Source of the DNA: Oscillospiraceae bacterium
GTDB taxonomy: Bacteria; Bacillota; Clostridia; Oscillospirales; Ruminococcaceae
Assembly: GCA_028694405.1 (NCBI GenBank)
Contig: JAQUTM010000025.1
Span: forward strand, 1 to 18,721
DNA length: 18,721 nt
Reading direction: 5' to 3'
The notes beneath the pieces were generated by a model. It had not been told where the DNA came from. It searched no databases and saw only the letters and a program-made list of their open reading frames with translations. Made by a program: the position numbers and the translations under genes. Each line of letters opens with the position of its first letter. The first letter of the stretch is position 1. This document shows positions 7,594 to 15,596 of this stretch, piece after piece.

Positions 7594-7634
7594 AAAATCC
7601 CCTTTACCAAACAAAGCTTGGAAAAGGGGATTTT
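7594..7634 (-). terminator. Terminator of the metNIQ operon (works in both directions)
   Basis: AAAATCCCCTTT pairs with AAAGGGGATTTT. After a single A-A mismatch the stem continues with CCAA/TTGG around a seven-base loop. The A run at 7592-7597 gives the U run on the minus strand. It lies about 50 bases beyond the metQ stop. Confidence 0.88.
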
Positions 7635-7686
7635 GTTTTTTAAGATTTAGCCTGTGGATGTGAGAGCACAGATTACTTTTTAATAA

Positions 7687-8544
7687 TTAAAATACGGCTA
7701 CTACGCTGCCATTATATTTTTCGTTAATAAAGGTGCGTACTTCCTCACTTTGCAGGGCCGCAATCAAAGCTAAAATTTCGGGACGGGTTTCGTCACCGTT
7801 GCGTACAGCCACAATGTTAGCACGATTTTTAGCAACCTCGCCTTGTGGGTCTTCACTGGCAAGCACGGTGTCGTTTACGCCTGCACCAATGGCAAAGTTG
7901 CCGTTGATAATTGCAAAATCAACGTCTGCCAAGGTATTGGCAACTTGCTCCGCAGCAACCTCTGTAATTTTAACATTTTTGCCGGAAGCTTTATCAATAT
8001 CCAATACGGTAGATTCTAAACCTTTATCGCCAAGTAGGGTAATTACGCCTAAGTCTTGCAAAAGCAGCAAAGCGCGGGCTCCGTTTGTGGCGTCGTTGGG
8101 AATGGCAATGGTAGTGCCGTCGGTGATGTCGTCTAAAGAAGCGGATTTGCCGGGATAAATACCCAAGGGCTCAAAGTGGATAGAGCCGGCAGAGATGATG
8201 TCGGTGCCGTTTTCGGTGTTAAACTGGGTCAGATAAGGCTGGTGCTGAAAGTAGTTTGCGTCTAAGTCGCCATCGCTTAAAGCGGTGTTGGGCAGAACAT
8301 AGTCGCTAAACTCAATAACCTCAAGATTGATATTTTGTTTAGCTAAAATGGGTTTTACAACCTCTAAAATTTCGGCGTGGGGAGCAGGCGAGGCGCCTAC
8401 TTTTAAAGTAATGGTTTGTACATCGGAAGCAGCGGAAGCGGTAGAGCTTGCGCTGGCAGAAGCAGCAGAGCTTGCGGTGGAACCGCAGGCGGTAAGACTT
8501 AAGGTTAAGGCTGCAGCAGCAACCAAAGCAACTAATTTTTTCAT
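7687..8544 (-). CDS. metQ: Methionine ABC transporter substrate-binding lipoprotein MetQ
   Basis: 285 residues. A lipoprotein signal (MKKLVALV, then a hydrophobic Ala/Leu core) ends in the lipobox LTAC with the lipidated cysteine at C20. A Ser/Ala-rich tether follows. The mature NlpA/MetQ domain starts with ITLKVGASPAPHAEILE and includes DANYFQHQPYL and FEPLGIYPGK, all typical of the family. It would sit on the outer face of the membrane and hand L- or D-methionine to MetI/MetN. AGGAG precedes the ATG. It is the last gene of metN-metI-metQ, 36 bases behind metI, and is controlled by the methionine T-box at the head of the operon. Confidence 0.95.
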   Translation of the reverse strand: MKKLVALVAAAALTLSLTACGSTASSAASASASSTASAASDVQTITLKVGASPAPHAEILEVVKPILAKQNINLEVIEFSDYVLPNTALSDGDLDANYFQHQPYLTQFNTENGTDIISAGSIHFEPLGIYPGKSASLDDITDGTTIAIPNDATNGARALLLLQDLGVITLLGDKGLESTVLDIDKASGKNVKITEVAAEQVANTLADVDFAIINGNFAIGAGVNDTVLASEDPQGEVAKNRANIVAVRNGDETRPEILALIAALQSEEVRTFINEKYNGSVVAVF

Positions 8545-8580
8545 AATTTTATTCTCCTAATTTTAAAATAAAAGGGTTTA

Positions 8581-9315
8581 CTATTTTTTGTAAATGCGGG
8601 CAACGCCTTTTGCACCGCCAATAAAGTTAACGCCAAAGGATTTTACTTTTGTGTTGCGCTTATCTACTTTACGCGCCAAAAGGCCAAATCCCCATTGAAT
8701 TAAACAGACAATAACAATAAGCAGCACAACGGTTAAATACATAACATTGGGTTGAAAACGGTTATAGCCGTAGCGAATACCAATGTCTCCAAGGCCACCG
8801 GCGCCCAAAGCACCCGCCATAGCGCCATAGCCAATTAAGGTAATGGTAGTAATAGAAAGACCGCGTATAATACTTGGAATACTTTCTACCAGCAAAACCT
8901 TTACAATAATTTGAAAATTGGTAGCTCCCATACAGCGGGCGGCTTCAATTACGCCGCTGTCAATTTCTTCTAAGCTTTGTTCGGCCATGCGCGCTACAAA
9001 AGGTGCAGCGGCAACCGAAAGCGCAACGACAGCAGCATTTTTGCCGATAATGGTGCCTACAATTAAACGCGTAACAGGAAAGAGAGCAATCATCAAAATA
9101 ATAAACGGAATACTGCGTAAAATGTTGATAACCCAACCGAAAATGGCATTAAAGGGTTTGTTTTCGGCAATGCCGCCCTGCTTTGTAATAAACAAGGCAA
9201 TGCCCATAGGCAAGCCAAACAAGTAAGCAAAAAAGGTAGAAAGTACCGTCATATATAAGGTGTCCATACACCCCTCTAAAAGTAATGGAGCAAATTTTAT
9301 AATGGTTTCTTGCAT
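8581..9315 (-). CDS. metI: Methionine ABC transporter permease MetI
   Basis: 244 residues with about five membrane segments. The EAA loop for contact with the ATPase is visible as EAARCMGATNFQIIVKVLL, and YGAMAGALGAGGLGDIGIRYGY is the MetI-type conserved region. E. coli MetI has 217 residues; the extra length here is a basic cytosolic tail of about 27 residues after the last membrane segment, with no recognisable domain. Its start ATG shares one base with the metN stop (TAATG), a sign of translational coupling. It forms the membrane channel of the methionine importer. Confidence 0.95.
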   Translation of the reverse strand: MQETIIKFAPLLLEGCMDTLYMTVLSTFFAYLFGLPMGIALFITKQGGIAENKPFNAIFGWVINILRSIPFIILMIALFPVTRLIVGTIIGKNAAVVALSVAAAPFVARMAEQSLEEIDSGVIEAARCMGATNFQIIVKVLLVESIPSIIRGLSITTITLIGYGAMAGALGAGGLGDIGIRYGYNRFQPNVMYLTVVLLIVIVCLIQWGFGLLARKVDKRNTKVKSFGVNFIGGAKGVARIYKK

Positions 9316-10061
9316 TATTCGTTCACCTCGTAACCCAATAGCAGCTTTGTAATGTCGCTTGCCGGATTTTCAAAAACAGTTTCTGTTTGACCGCATTCTA
9401 CAATACGGCTTTCGTCAATAACAGCCACTCGATTGCAAATGGATTTTACCACGCTCATTTCATGCGTAATGATAATGATGGTAACGTTCAGCTTGTGATT
9501 GATATCTTGCAAAAGTTGCAATACAGCTTTAGTAGTTAAGCTGTCTAAGGCGCTTGTCGGCTCGTCACACAGTAAAACCAGAGGATTGGTGGCAAGCGCG
9601 CGGGCAATGGCTACACGCTGTTTTTGACCGCCGCTTAATTGGCTGGGATAATTATCTTTTTTATCCGCAAGGCCAACCAGTTGTAATAATTCTTCTGTGC
9701 GTGCCGCAATTTCTGCTTTTGGCGTTTTACTTAAAGAGAGAGGAAAAGCAACATTTTGTGCTACCGTTTTTTGCATTAACAGGTTATAGCCCTGAAATAC
9801 AACGCCCATATTGCGCCTGGCTTCAATCAGCTTACGGCCTTTTAGGGTTGCGGTGTCTTCGCCGTCCAATAAAACAGTTCCGCTTGTAGGTGTCTCTAAC
9901 ATAGAAAGACAACGCAGCAAAGTGCTTTTTCCGGCGCCGCTCATGCCAATAATGCCAAAAATATCCCCTCTGTTTATATGCAGGTCAATATCTTTTAAAG
10001 CTACCACTTCACCTGCTTCGCCACTGTTAAATACTTTTGTAAGTTTTTCAATCTGTATCAA
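9315..10061 (-). CDS. metN: Methionine ABC transporter ATPase MetN, short form without NIL domain
   Basis: ATPase of the MetNIQ importer. Visible motifs are Walker A GMSGAGKS, the Q loop VFQGYNLL, the signature LSGGQKQR, Walker B VLLCDEPTSALD and the H loop ITHEM. The start is TTG at 10061, chosen because a perfect AGGAGG (10069-10074) lies seven bases upstream and because MIQIEKLTKVF is the normal MetN beginning. The open frame reaching 10190 is T-box leader. The protein has 248 residues and stops right after the ABC domain (GQTETVFENPASDI). E. coli MetN has 343, with a C-terminal NIL (ACT-like) domain that binds methionine and shuts the pump, so that feedback domain is absent here. Confidence 0.93.
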   Translation of the reverse strand: MIQIEKLTKVFNSGEAGEVVALKDIDLHINRGDIFGIIGMSGAGKSTLLRCLSMLETPTSGTVLLDGEDTATLKGRKLIEARRNMGVVFQGYNLLMQKTVAQNVAFPLSLSKTPKAEIAARTEELLQLVGLADKKDNYPSQLSGGQKQRVAIARALATNPLVLLCDEPTSALDSLTTKAVLQLLQDINHKLNVTIIIITHEMSVVKSICNRVAVIDESRIVECGQTETVFENPASDITKLLLGYEVNE

Positions 10062-10068
10062 AGCTGTT

Positions 10069-10074
10069 CCTCCT
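10069..10074 (-). promoter_or_regulatory. Strong ribosome binding site fixing the TTG start of metN
   Basis: A perfect AGGAGG on the minus strand, seven bases before the TTG codon at 10061. No ATG lies at a workable distance, so this site decides the start. Confidence 0.85.
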
Positions 10075-10165
10075 AGAAGTTTTTCGATATATCGTGTTTG
10101 CAGCACTGTTGTGGCATATCGCGAATATCCACAGCAGAAAAAAGCATTGGAAAGGGTACCAAAAA

Positions 10166-10210
10166 CAAAAAAGCCCCCGTCCTCAAACAAAATTGTTCAA
10201 GGACGAGAGC
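10166..10210 (-). terminator. Regulated terminator of the methionine T-box
   Basis: GCTCTCGTCCT pairs, with two G-U pairs, with AGGACGGGGGC, followed by a run of six U's. The 5' arm lies just downstream of the T-box sequence, as needed for a switch between terminator and antiterminator. It ends about 90 bases before the metN AGGAGG. Confidence 0.88.
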
Positions 10211-10450
10211 TGTAAAGCTTTCGCGGTACCACCTTGGTTTGCACTTTTTTCACAAAAAATGCCTTATCCGCTACGCGCAAAATTGCGGTATAGCGTAGCA
10301 CTATAACGGGTGCACCCGACAAAAGCTTACTACCGTTCGCCCTTGTGGCTCCGAGACCATATTCAGCTAACTTCCGTCTACCCACTTTCACCAAATGTGG
10401 GCTCTCTGCAAGCTTTTGGTTAGCCTACTCTTCTCTTCAATGCTTTTAGC
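10211..10450 (-). promoter_or_regulatory. T-box riboswitch leader, methionine specific, upstream of metNIQ
   Basis: The minus strand carries the T-box core AGGTGGTACCGCG (10234-10222). Its UGGU bulge (10231-10228) would pair with an uncharged tRNA ending in ACCA. Stem I landmarks are present: GAAGAGAAGAGTA (AGTA at 10429-10426), a GGCTAAC arm that pairs with GTTAGC across the specifier loop, AGAGAG (10407-10402), and TTTGGTGAAAGTGGG. The specifier loop reads GCTGAAT-ATG-GTCTCGGAGC, putting the ATG (Met) specifier at 10360-10358. When tRNA-Met is uncharged, the antiterminator forms and metNIQ is transcribed. T-box leaders controlling methionine genes are known in Firmicutes. With the promoter this accounts for most of the non-coding stretch 10062-10594. 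Confidence 0.92.
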
Positions 10451-10487
10451 AATATGTGTAAAACAAATTAAATTGCCTTACACGATT

Positions 10488-10515
10488 ATTATACACGAAA
10501 AAACGGGAGAGTCAA
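10488..10515 (-). promoter_or_regulatory. Promoter of the T-box / metNIQ operon
   Basis: TTGACT (10515-10510), a 16-base spacer and TATAAT (10493-10488) on the minus strand form a near-consensus sigma-A promoter. Transcription would start near 10481, about 30 bases before stem I of the T-box. Confidence 0.8.
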
Positions 10516-10543
10516 GATGTGAAAATATCCCAATGTTTTGTGT

Positions 10544-10582
10544 AAAAAAATACAAAATTTGTTATTCCTACTAAAATAGTAG
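10544..10582 (-). terminator. Weak candidate terminator of the legionaminate operon
   Basis: Beyond the last stop (10595) the minus strand has a perfect CTACTA-TTT-TAGTAG inverted repeat (10582-10568). A small ACAAATTTTGT repeat and a run of seven T's (10550-10544) follow. Both stems are A/T-rich, and the gap between first stem and T run is long, so termination may be leaky, with some read-through towards the metNIQ promoter. Confidence 0.3.
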
Positions 10583-10594
10583 TAATAAATGCAA

Positions 10595-11710
10595 TTATGC
10601 ATTCCAGATAGGCTCTTTTAATACCCAACGGTTATATTGGTCTTTTTCAAATAAATCCGGATTATAAAATTTATCCAAAATAGCCCCAAATTCCCGTTCA
10701 CTATAGCCGCAAAGATCACAAAAATCTTTTACACATTTGGGATCCAGTGCGCCGTCACGCTCTTTAATAACCGAAATTGCTTCCTCGCGAGTCATCATGC
10801 CGTAACGGATATAGCGCGCTGTGTAATCGGTAGCGGCAGCGTGGCCAAATTTTGGATATTTTAGCCAGCTGTGTACCAGATAGGCGCGGGAGTCAATTTG
10901 GTCAAAGTTTTCGGCATGGTGGGTACGGTCCCACTCATGGGTGAGGTCATGGAAGCCGTGTGATTTGGCAACTTGGTAATTTTTAAAGCTGTTCCAAGGT
11001 AAAAAGTAGCTCATATAGAAGGGGTCAAGCTTTTTCAGTTCGTCGCTGGTTGGTGCTAAGGTTAAGCTTAAATCATTTTCGGTAACACCGTCGCCCAAAA
11101 GCTCGTCCATAGGCATACCAACAGCAACACCATTTTCAATTTGGTCTTTTGCACTGTAGGTTTCTGTGTCAGAGTTGCCGCCGTATTCAAAGCTTACATT
11201 TTCGCCATAGCACAGCATAGGAGTGTTAAATTTAGCCGCCATGTGCAAGGGAAAGGTGTAAATTAAACGGTCAACGTACCAAGTGGGTTTACCGTACTTT
11301 TCAAAAAATTTGCGCATTAAAATCTTTTGCACTTTAATGTTGGGCTTGCAGCTGATAATGGTACAGCCAAAAGCTTCGCTGATATTTTTCAAGTTATGCA
11401 CACCTGCGTCTGTCATGGGGAAGTTGTCCTCTACACTAAACAAAATGGGGTTCATGTGCATAACTTCTTTTAAAATATAAACCTGAAAATGGCTGTCTTT
11501 GCCGCCGCTTACCGCAACCGCACAGTCATATCCTCCCGGACCGTTGCAGCCACGATATTTATCACACAAGGCTTCAAATTCTTTCCAACGTGCAGCCCAG
11601 TCTACATTTTTGCGGCTTTCGTAGTGACGGCAGGCGCTGCAAACGCCCTCGCTGTCAAAGGTAATACCGGGACGTGTATCAGGCATGGTACATTTTGTAC
11701 AATATTTCAT
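10595..11710 (-). CDS. N-acetyl sugar amidotransferase, WbpG/PseA/LegX-type
   Basis: 371 residues. An N-terminal zinc-binding pair (C4/C7 and C24/C27) is followed by the ATP-pyrophosphatase P-loop VSGGKDS (67-73). Further marks include LCYGENVSFEYGG and a C-terminal DLCGYSE region. These fit the PP-loop amidotransferase family of WbpG and PseA, which turns an acetamido group of a surface sugar into an acetamidino (amidine) group, with nitrogen from a glutaminase partner. The start is ATG 11710, with GGAGA seven or so bases upstream; an in-frame ATG at 11743 has no such site. It is the last gene of the legionaminate operon, 120 bases behind its neighbour, so the likely product is an acetamidino-legionaminic acid. 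No separate glutaminase or HisF-like partner is in view. Confidence 0.85.
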   Translation of the reverse strand: MKYCTKCTMPDTRPGITFDSEGVCSACRHYESRKNVDWAARWKEFEALCDKYRGCNGPGGYDCAVAVSGGKDSHFQVYILKEVMHMNPILFSVEDNFPMTDAGVHNLKNISEAFGCTIISCKPNIKVQKILMRKFFEKYGKPTWYVDRLIYTFPLHMAAKFNTPMLCYGENVSFEYGGNSDTETYSAKDQIENGVAVGMPMDELLGDGVTENDLSLTLAPTSDELKKLDPFYMSYFLPWNSFKNYQVAKSHGFHDLTHEWDRTHHAENFDQIDSRAYLVHSWLKYPKFGHAAATDYTARYIRYGMMTREEAISVIKERDGALDPKCVKDFCDLCGYSEREFGAILDKFYNPDLFEKDQYNRWVLKEPIWNA

Positions 11711-11830
11711 AGATAATCTCCAGTCTGCCGTCAAAGGCGGCAATTTTTTTGTGCAGCAAACACTGCATACATTCCCTATTTAACTTTATTTTAACCCATA
11801 GCAGGCAAATAAACAATTAAAATATAATTT

Positions 11831-13141
11831 TTACAAGTATTGCTCAATATTTTTTTGCCATTGGGCAGCTTGTTTTTTGCTTACACGGCTTTTTTTAATG
11901 TAACCGTAAATGCGGCTTGCATTTTGTGCAACGCCGGGGCAAAGCCACTTGAATTTAATGGGGTCTAAACGAATAGCCCAGCAAAAGTGGAAAACATATA
12001 AGGATAAAAATTTTCCCAGGTTAAAATGTGGTTTGTAGCCCTCGCTAAAGGGCACTGCGCGGGGCGGGCTTTCCAAAACATCGCACAATAAATCTGCCAT
12101 GCGCACATAGGCGGGCGTATCGCTGTTGTCAAAGTAGCTTTCAATTACCTCTTTTTTAATGGGAAAACTATTGTTGGCACCGTTTGCAATTTCTTCAAAT
12201 TGCGGGTAAGTGGTAACATACGCCGCGTTTTTATAAATTACAGGGTCAAACTCGTGCTCTATGGGGCTGGGACGCAAAATGGCGCAGCCTTTGCCTGCAA
12301 AGTAAACTTCTGCAATGGCGGTGCTCATCCAAATAAAAATAGAATCCGCGGCGGTAATCCACTGTTTTACGCCGTAATCGCAAATTACATGAAAATGAGT
12401 GTGCTTCTTGCACAGTGCGTCTAAAGCGGGACTGTTCCACTCGCTGGGGTGACGGCGATAAATCAGTTCTACATCGGTATGACTTGCCAAATAGGCGTCA
12501 AACCATTGCAGCGTGGTTTGCATACTGCGGCGGTTTGTGGCACCAAAGGCGGTAAAATCCACACCTGCCATATCGCTTAGCTCTTTCATCTCTTTTTCGT
12601 CCATGCTGGCATATCCAAAGCTGGAAATGTACAGCATTAGCTTTTTTTGAGGGTCTAAGCCAAATTCGTTACAGAGCTGCTGTTTTGACTTATAATATCC
12701 TTTAAACTGCGGACGTAAAAAGTCCATCATAACAGCGCCGGTAACGGGGGCGTTTTGCGGGGCTACGCCGTGCTTTATCAAGCGCTGGGCTGTACTGCTG
12801 CCCCAGCAGGTTTGCACACATTTTTTTGCATTGCCGCCAAAATTAAACCAAGCCTCTTCCTCTTGGGTATCGCTTAGCATTTGTTCCCAGTGTAAATTTA
12901 CAATTTTGTTGCAAACGCCTACGTTATTATAAATGTGGCTGTTAATTCCCTCGTTATCATACATACAGCTGGCAACCACAACTTTTGGCTTTTTATAGGT
13001 AAAGTAACGCAGTTTTTTACGGTCTAGCAGTTGGCGGATTTCTACCGTCTTACCGCGACGTTCCAGCTCTGCCTTTAAAAGCAGTAAGCTTTCATACTCC
13101 CGCACAATGTGCTCATATAAAATTAAAAAATCAATCGCCAT
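11831..13141 (-). CDS. Putative GT-B-fold surface sugar transferase, unassigned
   Basis: A 436-residue protein without signal peptide or clear membrane segment. It begins FLILYEHIVREYESLLLLKA, a Rossmann-like start. The middle shows KIVNLHWEQ and a CWGSSTAQRLIKHGV strand-turn with VTGAVMMDF. The second half has LMLYISSFGYAS, then IYRRHPSEW and a SIFIWMSTAIAEVYFAGKG segment. These resemble the donor-site features of GT-B enzymes such as CDP-glycerol and sialic-acid-type transferases, and from memory proteins annotated 'surface carbohydrate biosynthesis protein' in legionaminate loci. Its ATG lies 11 bases inside the end of the 2-epimerase gene, so it is translationally coupled to sugar synthesis. 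A role in moving the finished sugar, or an intermediate, onto a surface acceptor is an inference. Confidence 0.65.
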   Translation of the reverse strand: MAIDFLILYEHIVREYESLLLLKAELERRGKTVEIRQLLDRKKLRYFTYKKPKVVVASCMYDNEGINSHIYNNVGVCNKIVNLHWEQMLSDTQEEEAWFNFGGNAKKCVQTCWGSSTAQRLIKHGVAPQNAPVTGAVMMDFLRPQFKGYYKSKQQLCNEFGLDPQKKLMLYISSFGYASMDEKEMKELSDMAGVDFTAFGATNRRSMQTTLQWFDAYLASHTDVELIYRRHPSEWNSPALDALCKKHTHFHVICDYGVKQWITAADSIFIWMSTAIAEVYFAGKGCAILRPSPIEHEFDPVIYKNAAYVTTYPQFEEIANGANNSFPIKKEVIESYFDNSDTPAYVRMADLLCDVLESPPRAVPFSEGYKPHFNLGKFLSLYVFHFCWAIRLDPIKFKWLCPGVAQNASRIYGYIKKSRVSKKQAAQWQKNIEQYL

Positions 13142-14321
13142 AATAGGGGTGCTCCTGTTTTACATCAAAAAATTCTTTGGGCTTTGCACAGTCTGTGCTG
13201 TATAAAAAATCTGTAGTAAGCTGCACAATTTTTTTGGCGGTATCGCCGCCGTTATAAGGGCTGACAGTCTCATGGGCTTTTTGATAAAAGCTTTGAGTAA
13301 AAATAGTTTGCAGCCCCTGTTCAATTTCACTTTGAGCGCTGCCGCAGCACAGTACATTTTGGCACATAATGCGGCCTGCCTGCCTGTTGCCTATATTTAA
13401 CGTGGGCACTCCAAAGGTGGGGGTTTCCACTACGCCGCTGCTGCTGTTGCCAATTACCGCTGCCGCGTATTTCATGGCAGACAGGTAGCGCAAAACCCCC
13501 ATACTTGTAAAGGCAATACAGGATTGGTGCTGCTGCACATAGCTGTCAATCAGTGCATTAATTTTTGCGCCGCCGGCATCTGCATTGGCTTTTGTAAAAA
13601 TAAAACGGTGAGTTTGCAGGTAGGGGGTAAGCGCTGCAAGTAAGGCACAAAACTGTTGGGACGGGGCAATATCCGATAGCGTTTCCGGGTGATAGGTTAC
13701 CAGACAGTAGGGTAAATCTAACGAAAACCCCAAGCTTTGGGCCAACTCAGCTTTTGGCAGCAAAGCAAGCTTGCGAATATTTTCATCGCCTAACCCACCT
13801 ACGTTGTGTACGCTGTGGGGAGGTTCTCCCAAAGCAATTACGCGGTTTGCGTACTGTGCGCAGGAGGGAAAATGTAAATTTGCCATTTTGGTAATACAAT
13901 GGCGAAAATAATCGTCGGCTGCGCCCTTGGTAACGTCTCCGCCGCTTATGTGTATCAGCGGTATACGCAGCATAGCCGCTGCGGCCGCAACAGCAAAAAT
14001 TTCGTAGCGGTCTCCCAAAACCAATACAGCGTCAGGTTTGTTGCAGTCAAACCAACGGGCAAAAGCATCGGTAGTGTATGCCACGGTTTTTGCCGTAGCA
14101 AGCTCTCCGTCGCCAAATTTTAAAATATCTATTTTAGCCGCAATGGGATAACCGTCTTTTTCAATTTCGGTTACGGTGTTGCCAAAAGCGGCGCTTAGAT
14201 GCGTACCTGTTACCAAAAGTGACAGTGACAGTTTATCGCTGTCGGCAATATAGCCTATAACTCTGCGCAAAAGGCCGTATTCGGCGCGTGTGCCGGTTAC
14301 AACGGCAACGGTCTTTTTCAT
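13131..14321 (-). CDS. legG: Hydrolysing nucleotide-sugar 2-epimerase, LegG/NeuC type
   Basis: 396 residues from ATG 14321, which has AAGGAG at a good distance; the in-frame ATG at 14357 has none. Family marks are TGTRAEYG (9-16), VLGDRYEIFA, HISGGDVTKGA, RHCITKMANLHF and, near the C-terminus, GNSSSGVVETPTFG. These enzymes remove the nucleotide and invert C2. NeuC gives ManNAc from UDP-GlcNAc, and LegG gives 2,4-diacetamido-2,4,6-trideoxymannose from the GDP- or UDP-linked bacillosamine derivative. The LegC- and PtmE-like neighbours favour the LegG role. A 202-base gap without a gene (14322-14523) separates it from legI. It overlaps the next gene by 11 bases. Confidence 0.87.
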   Translation of the reverse strand: MKKTVAVVTGTRAEYGLLRRVIGYIADSDKLSLSLLVTGTHLSAAFGNTVTEIEKDGYPIAAKIDILKFGDGELATAKTVAYTTDAFARWFDCNKPDAVLVLGDRYEIFAVAAAAAMLRIPLIHISGGDVTKGAADDYFRHCITKMANLHFPSCAQYANRVIALGEPPHSVHNVGGLGDENIRKLALLPKAELAQSLGFSLDLPYCLVTYHPETLSDIAPSQQFCALLAALTPYLQTHRFIFTKANADAGGAKINALIDSYVQQHQSCIAFTSMGVLRYLSAMKYAAAVIGNSSSGVVETPTFGVPTLNIGNRQAGRIMCQNVLCCGSAQSEIEQGLQTIFTQSFYQKAHETVSPYNGGDTAKKIVQLTTDFLYSTDCAKPKEFFDVKQEHPYYGD

Positions 14322-14523
14322 AAAAATTCTCCTTGTGGTAAATGGCGTATTGTACAAAATCTTGGCTGTAAATATAAAAATTGCCTATAAAGACAAAAGC
14401 ACTTTTGTACGGTAAGCAACCGATATTACAGGGTAAAAATACGGGTTAAAAGGGGTGTTTTATCATTTGCAGCCCATTTTAACAGTCTAAATATATATAT
14501 ATTGGTACAAATTTTGCAAAATC

Positions 14524-15519
14524 TTACAACTCTATTTTTTCGTCCTCGGCAAAATCTCGCTTGGCTGTTTTCCCAATTACCTCGTACCATTTCATAGGGC
14601 TTATGCCGTCTCCGGGGCGTTTTACAATTAAGTTGTCGGCAGTAAATACCGTGCCTTTTGCAATAGGGCAAGCAGCCAAAACGCTTTTGCGGGCTATGGC
14701 TTTGTTTTTGCTTTCGCTGTGTGTTACGGTTTTAACGCCGTCCCCCAAAGCCAGTTCGGTTTGGCGTATAGCGTTTACCATATCGGTAAGCTCTTGTGGA
14801 TTTAAACTTGCCTTATGGTCCGGTCCTTCCATATTTTTATCTAAAGTAAAATGCTTTTCTATTACTTGTGCGCCCAGCGCTACGGCCGCAACATCACAGG
14901 TAATGCCTACGGTGTGGTCACTGTAACCGACTTTACAACCAAAATGTGTTTGTAAGTCCAACATGGCGCGCAGGTTGGCATCGGCAAAAGGGGTGGGATA
15001 TTCGGTGTTGCAGTGCAACAGGGTAAGATCCGTACAGCCGTTTTGCTTTAAAACAGCAATGGCGTCCTCAATTTCGGTCAAAGTGCTCATGCCGGTACTT
15101 AAAATGATGGGCTTTTTTGTGCGTGCAATTTTTTCAAGGTAGGGAAGATTGGTAATTTCTCCGCTAGGTATTTTGTGTAATGGTATGTGCAGTTCTTCTA
15201 ACAAATCAATACTGGGTAAATCAAAGGCGGTAGAAAGATACATAATACCGATTTCTTCACAATATTTTTTCAGCTCACGGTGGCCGTCAAAATTAAAATG
15301 GATTTTTCGTATCATGTCCAGCTGGCTTTCGCCGCTGCCTGTTTGCTCTTTTTGATATTCGGCTTTTTCGGCAAAGCGGCTTACTACAAGCTCGGGTACA
15401 CAGGTTTGATATTTTACAATATCCACACCTGCCTGTTTTGCAACCAAAGCCATTTTTTTAGCAAGCTCTAAACTGCCGTTGTGGTTTACACCAGCCTCTG
15501 CAATAATTAGTACGCTCAT
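14524..15519 (-). CDS. legI: N,N'-diacetyllegionaminate synthase (LegI/NeuB family)
   Basis: 331 residues. The TIM-barrel NeuB domain starts IIAEAGVNHNGSLELAKKM and carries KYQT, IPSGEITNLPYL, IILSTGMSTLTEI, LLHCNTEYPTPF and GYSDHTVGI, the phosphoenolpyruvate and sugar site motifs. A C-terminal SAF (antifreeze-like) domain follows at about 275-331, with ARKSVLAA. The enzyme joins phosphoenolpyruvate to a six-carbon diacetamido sugar to make the nine-carbon acid. The PTPFADANLRAM form and the neighbouring leg genes favour the legionaminate rather than sialic or pseudaminic branch. AGGAG precedes the ATG. It lies 77 bases behind the nucleotidyltransferase gene. Confidence 0.92.
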   Translation of the reverse strand: MSVLIIAEAGVNHNGSLELAKKMALVAKQAGVDIVKYQTCVPELVVSRFAEKAEYQKEQTGSGESQLDMIRKIHFNFDGHRELKKYCEEIGIMYLSTAFDLPSIDLLEELHIPLHKIPSGEITNLPYLEKIARTKKPIILSTGMSTLTEIEDAIAVLKQNGCTDLTLLHCNTEYPTPFADANLRAMLDLQTHFGCKVGYSDHTVGITCDVAAVALGAQVIEKHFTLDKNMEGPDHKASLNPQELTDMVNAIRQTELALGDGVKTVTHSESKNKAIARKSVLAACPIAKGTVFTADNLIVKRPGDGISPMKWYEVIGKTAKRDFAEDEKIEL

Positions 15520-15596
15520 TGTATTATCTCCTGTTTTGCGGCCGCAAATTGCTGCAGGCCCAAATTAATAAAGCAAAGAAAGGAAAAAGCGCAGCA

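Noticed and set aside
10062..10394. Open frames on both strands upstream of metN
   Set aside because: They lie over the T-box leader, have no suitable ribosome binding site and resemble no protein; the MetN frame upstream of TTG 10061 is leader sequence.
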